A stretch of 64,000 nucleotides of DNA. Source: Neoceratodus forsteri (lineage: Eukaryota > Chordata > Ceratodontiformes > Ceratodontidae). The position numbers and the translations under genes are program-made. Position 1 is the first letter of the stretch; every line of letters begins with the position of its first letter. This document shows, one piece after another, positions 63,938 through 64,000 of the stretch. The notes under the pieces are model-generated. The model searched no databases and had not been told where the DNA came from. It saw only the letters and a program-made list of their open reading frames with translations. The DNA lies in the NCBI GenBank assembly GCA_016271365.2, contig CM057456.1:664171501-664235500 (forward strand), in the 5' to 3' direction.

Positions 63938-64000
63938 TTTGGCAAAGTCAGCCCTCCTAAAGTCCAGTACTTTTGTCTTTATATGGCTTGACTCTATTGC

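Larger units (their letters stand above)
61785..64000 (-). mobile_element. CR1-A LINE, minus strand, runs off the window
   Basis: The 3' end at about 61,785 is the reverse complement of ATCAAATTCTATGTTTTTATG. The 3' UTR and ORF2 C-terminus, RT and the end of the endonuclease linker follow to the right (ECLRNALANGQEGGVEEQWG at 63,937-63,870, MGECLR shared with 58,000). The 5' half lies beyond 64,000. Least decayed of the three CR1-A copies. Confidence 0.93.

Overview
This looks like non-coding DNA from a large, repeat-packed vertebrate nuclear genome. I see no intact host gene, no bacterial-type operon, no rRNA, no CRISPR array and no convincing tRNA gene. Nearly everything recognisable is transposon sequence. 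It is dominated by CR1-clade LINEs (at least four families) and L2-like LINEs (at least four families), with tRNA-derived SINEs, a solo LTR, DNA-transposon remnants, foldback elements and satellites. CR1 plus L2 dominance with deep nesting fits a lungfish best. Coelacanth, cartilaginous fish or another giant genome is not excluded. The species call is inference.

Layout. 1-9,140: an L2/SINE-type fragment, a hAT-like end, short tandem repeats and a 296-bp satellite. 9,140-10,625: CR1-D fragment. 11,049-11,199: palindrome. 13,260-16,490: L2-like element A. 17,027-19,430: solo LTR with a 4-bp target duplication, interrupted by an L2 3' end. 19,760-25,436: an L2-like tail, then L2-like element C interrupted by a CR1-C copy between 6-bp direct repeats. 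25,895-26,862: about 322-bp tandem repeat. 28,455-33,270: nearly full-length CR1-C (minus). 34,788-52,336: a deep nest. 52,921-55,980: SINE and AT-rich DNA. 55,990-60,135: nearly full-length CR1-A (plus). 60,560-61,640: decayed minus-strand LINE 3' part. 61,785-64,000: CR1-A (minus) running off the end with the best-preserved reverse transcriptase.

The most interesting structure is the nest at 34.8-52.3 kb. A Crypton-like (DUF3504-type tyrosine recombinase) coding region is cut in two at 35,090/51,311. The halves match adjacent parts of the family and the reading frame resumes exactly across the gap. The 16.2 kb between them is one CR1 element (CR1-B). It has two tandem 329-bp 5' units carrying TATA-like boxes, a zinc-finger/esterase ORF1 and an EN-RT ORF2. 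CR1-B was itself hit by a head-to-head pair (CR1-A minus plus L2-like D plus), a CR1-C 3' fragment and a palindromic MITE-like element. CR1-A in turn carries a 186-bp insert with an 8-bp target duplication. This gives a readable order of insertion.

How the parts work: the LINEs encode ORF1 (zinc-binding region plus SGNH-type esterase) and ORF2 (APE endonuclease plus reverse transcriptase), which copy their own RNA into the genome by target-primed reverse transcription. All copies here carry frameshifts or stops, so none is predicted active as it stands.
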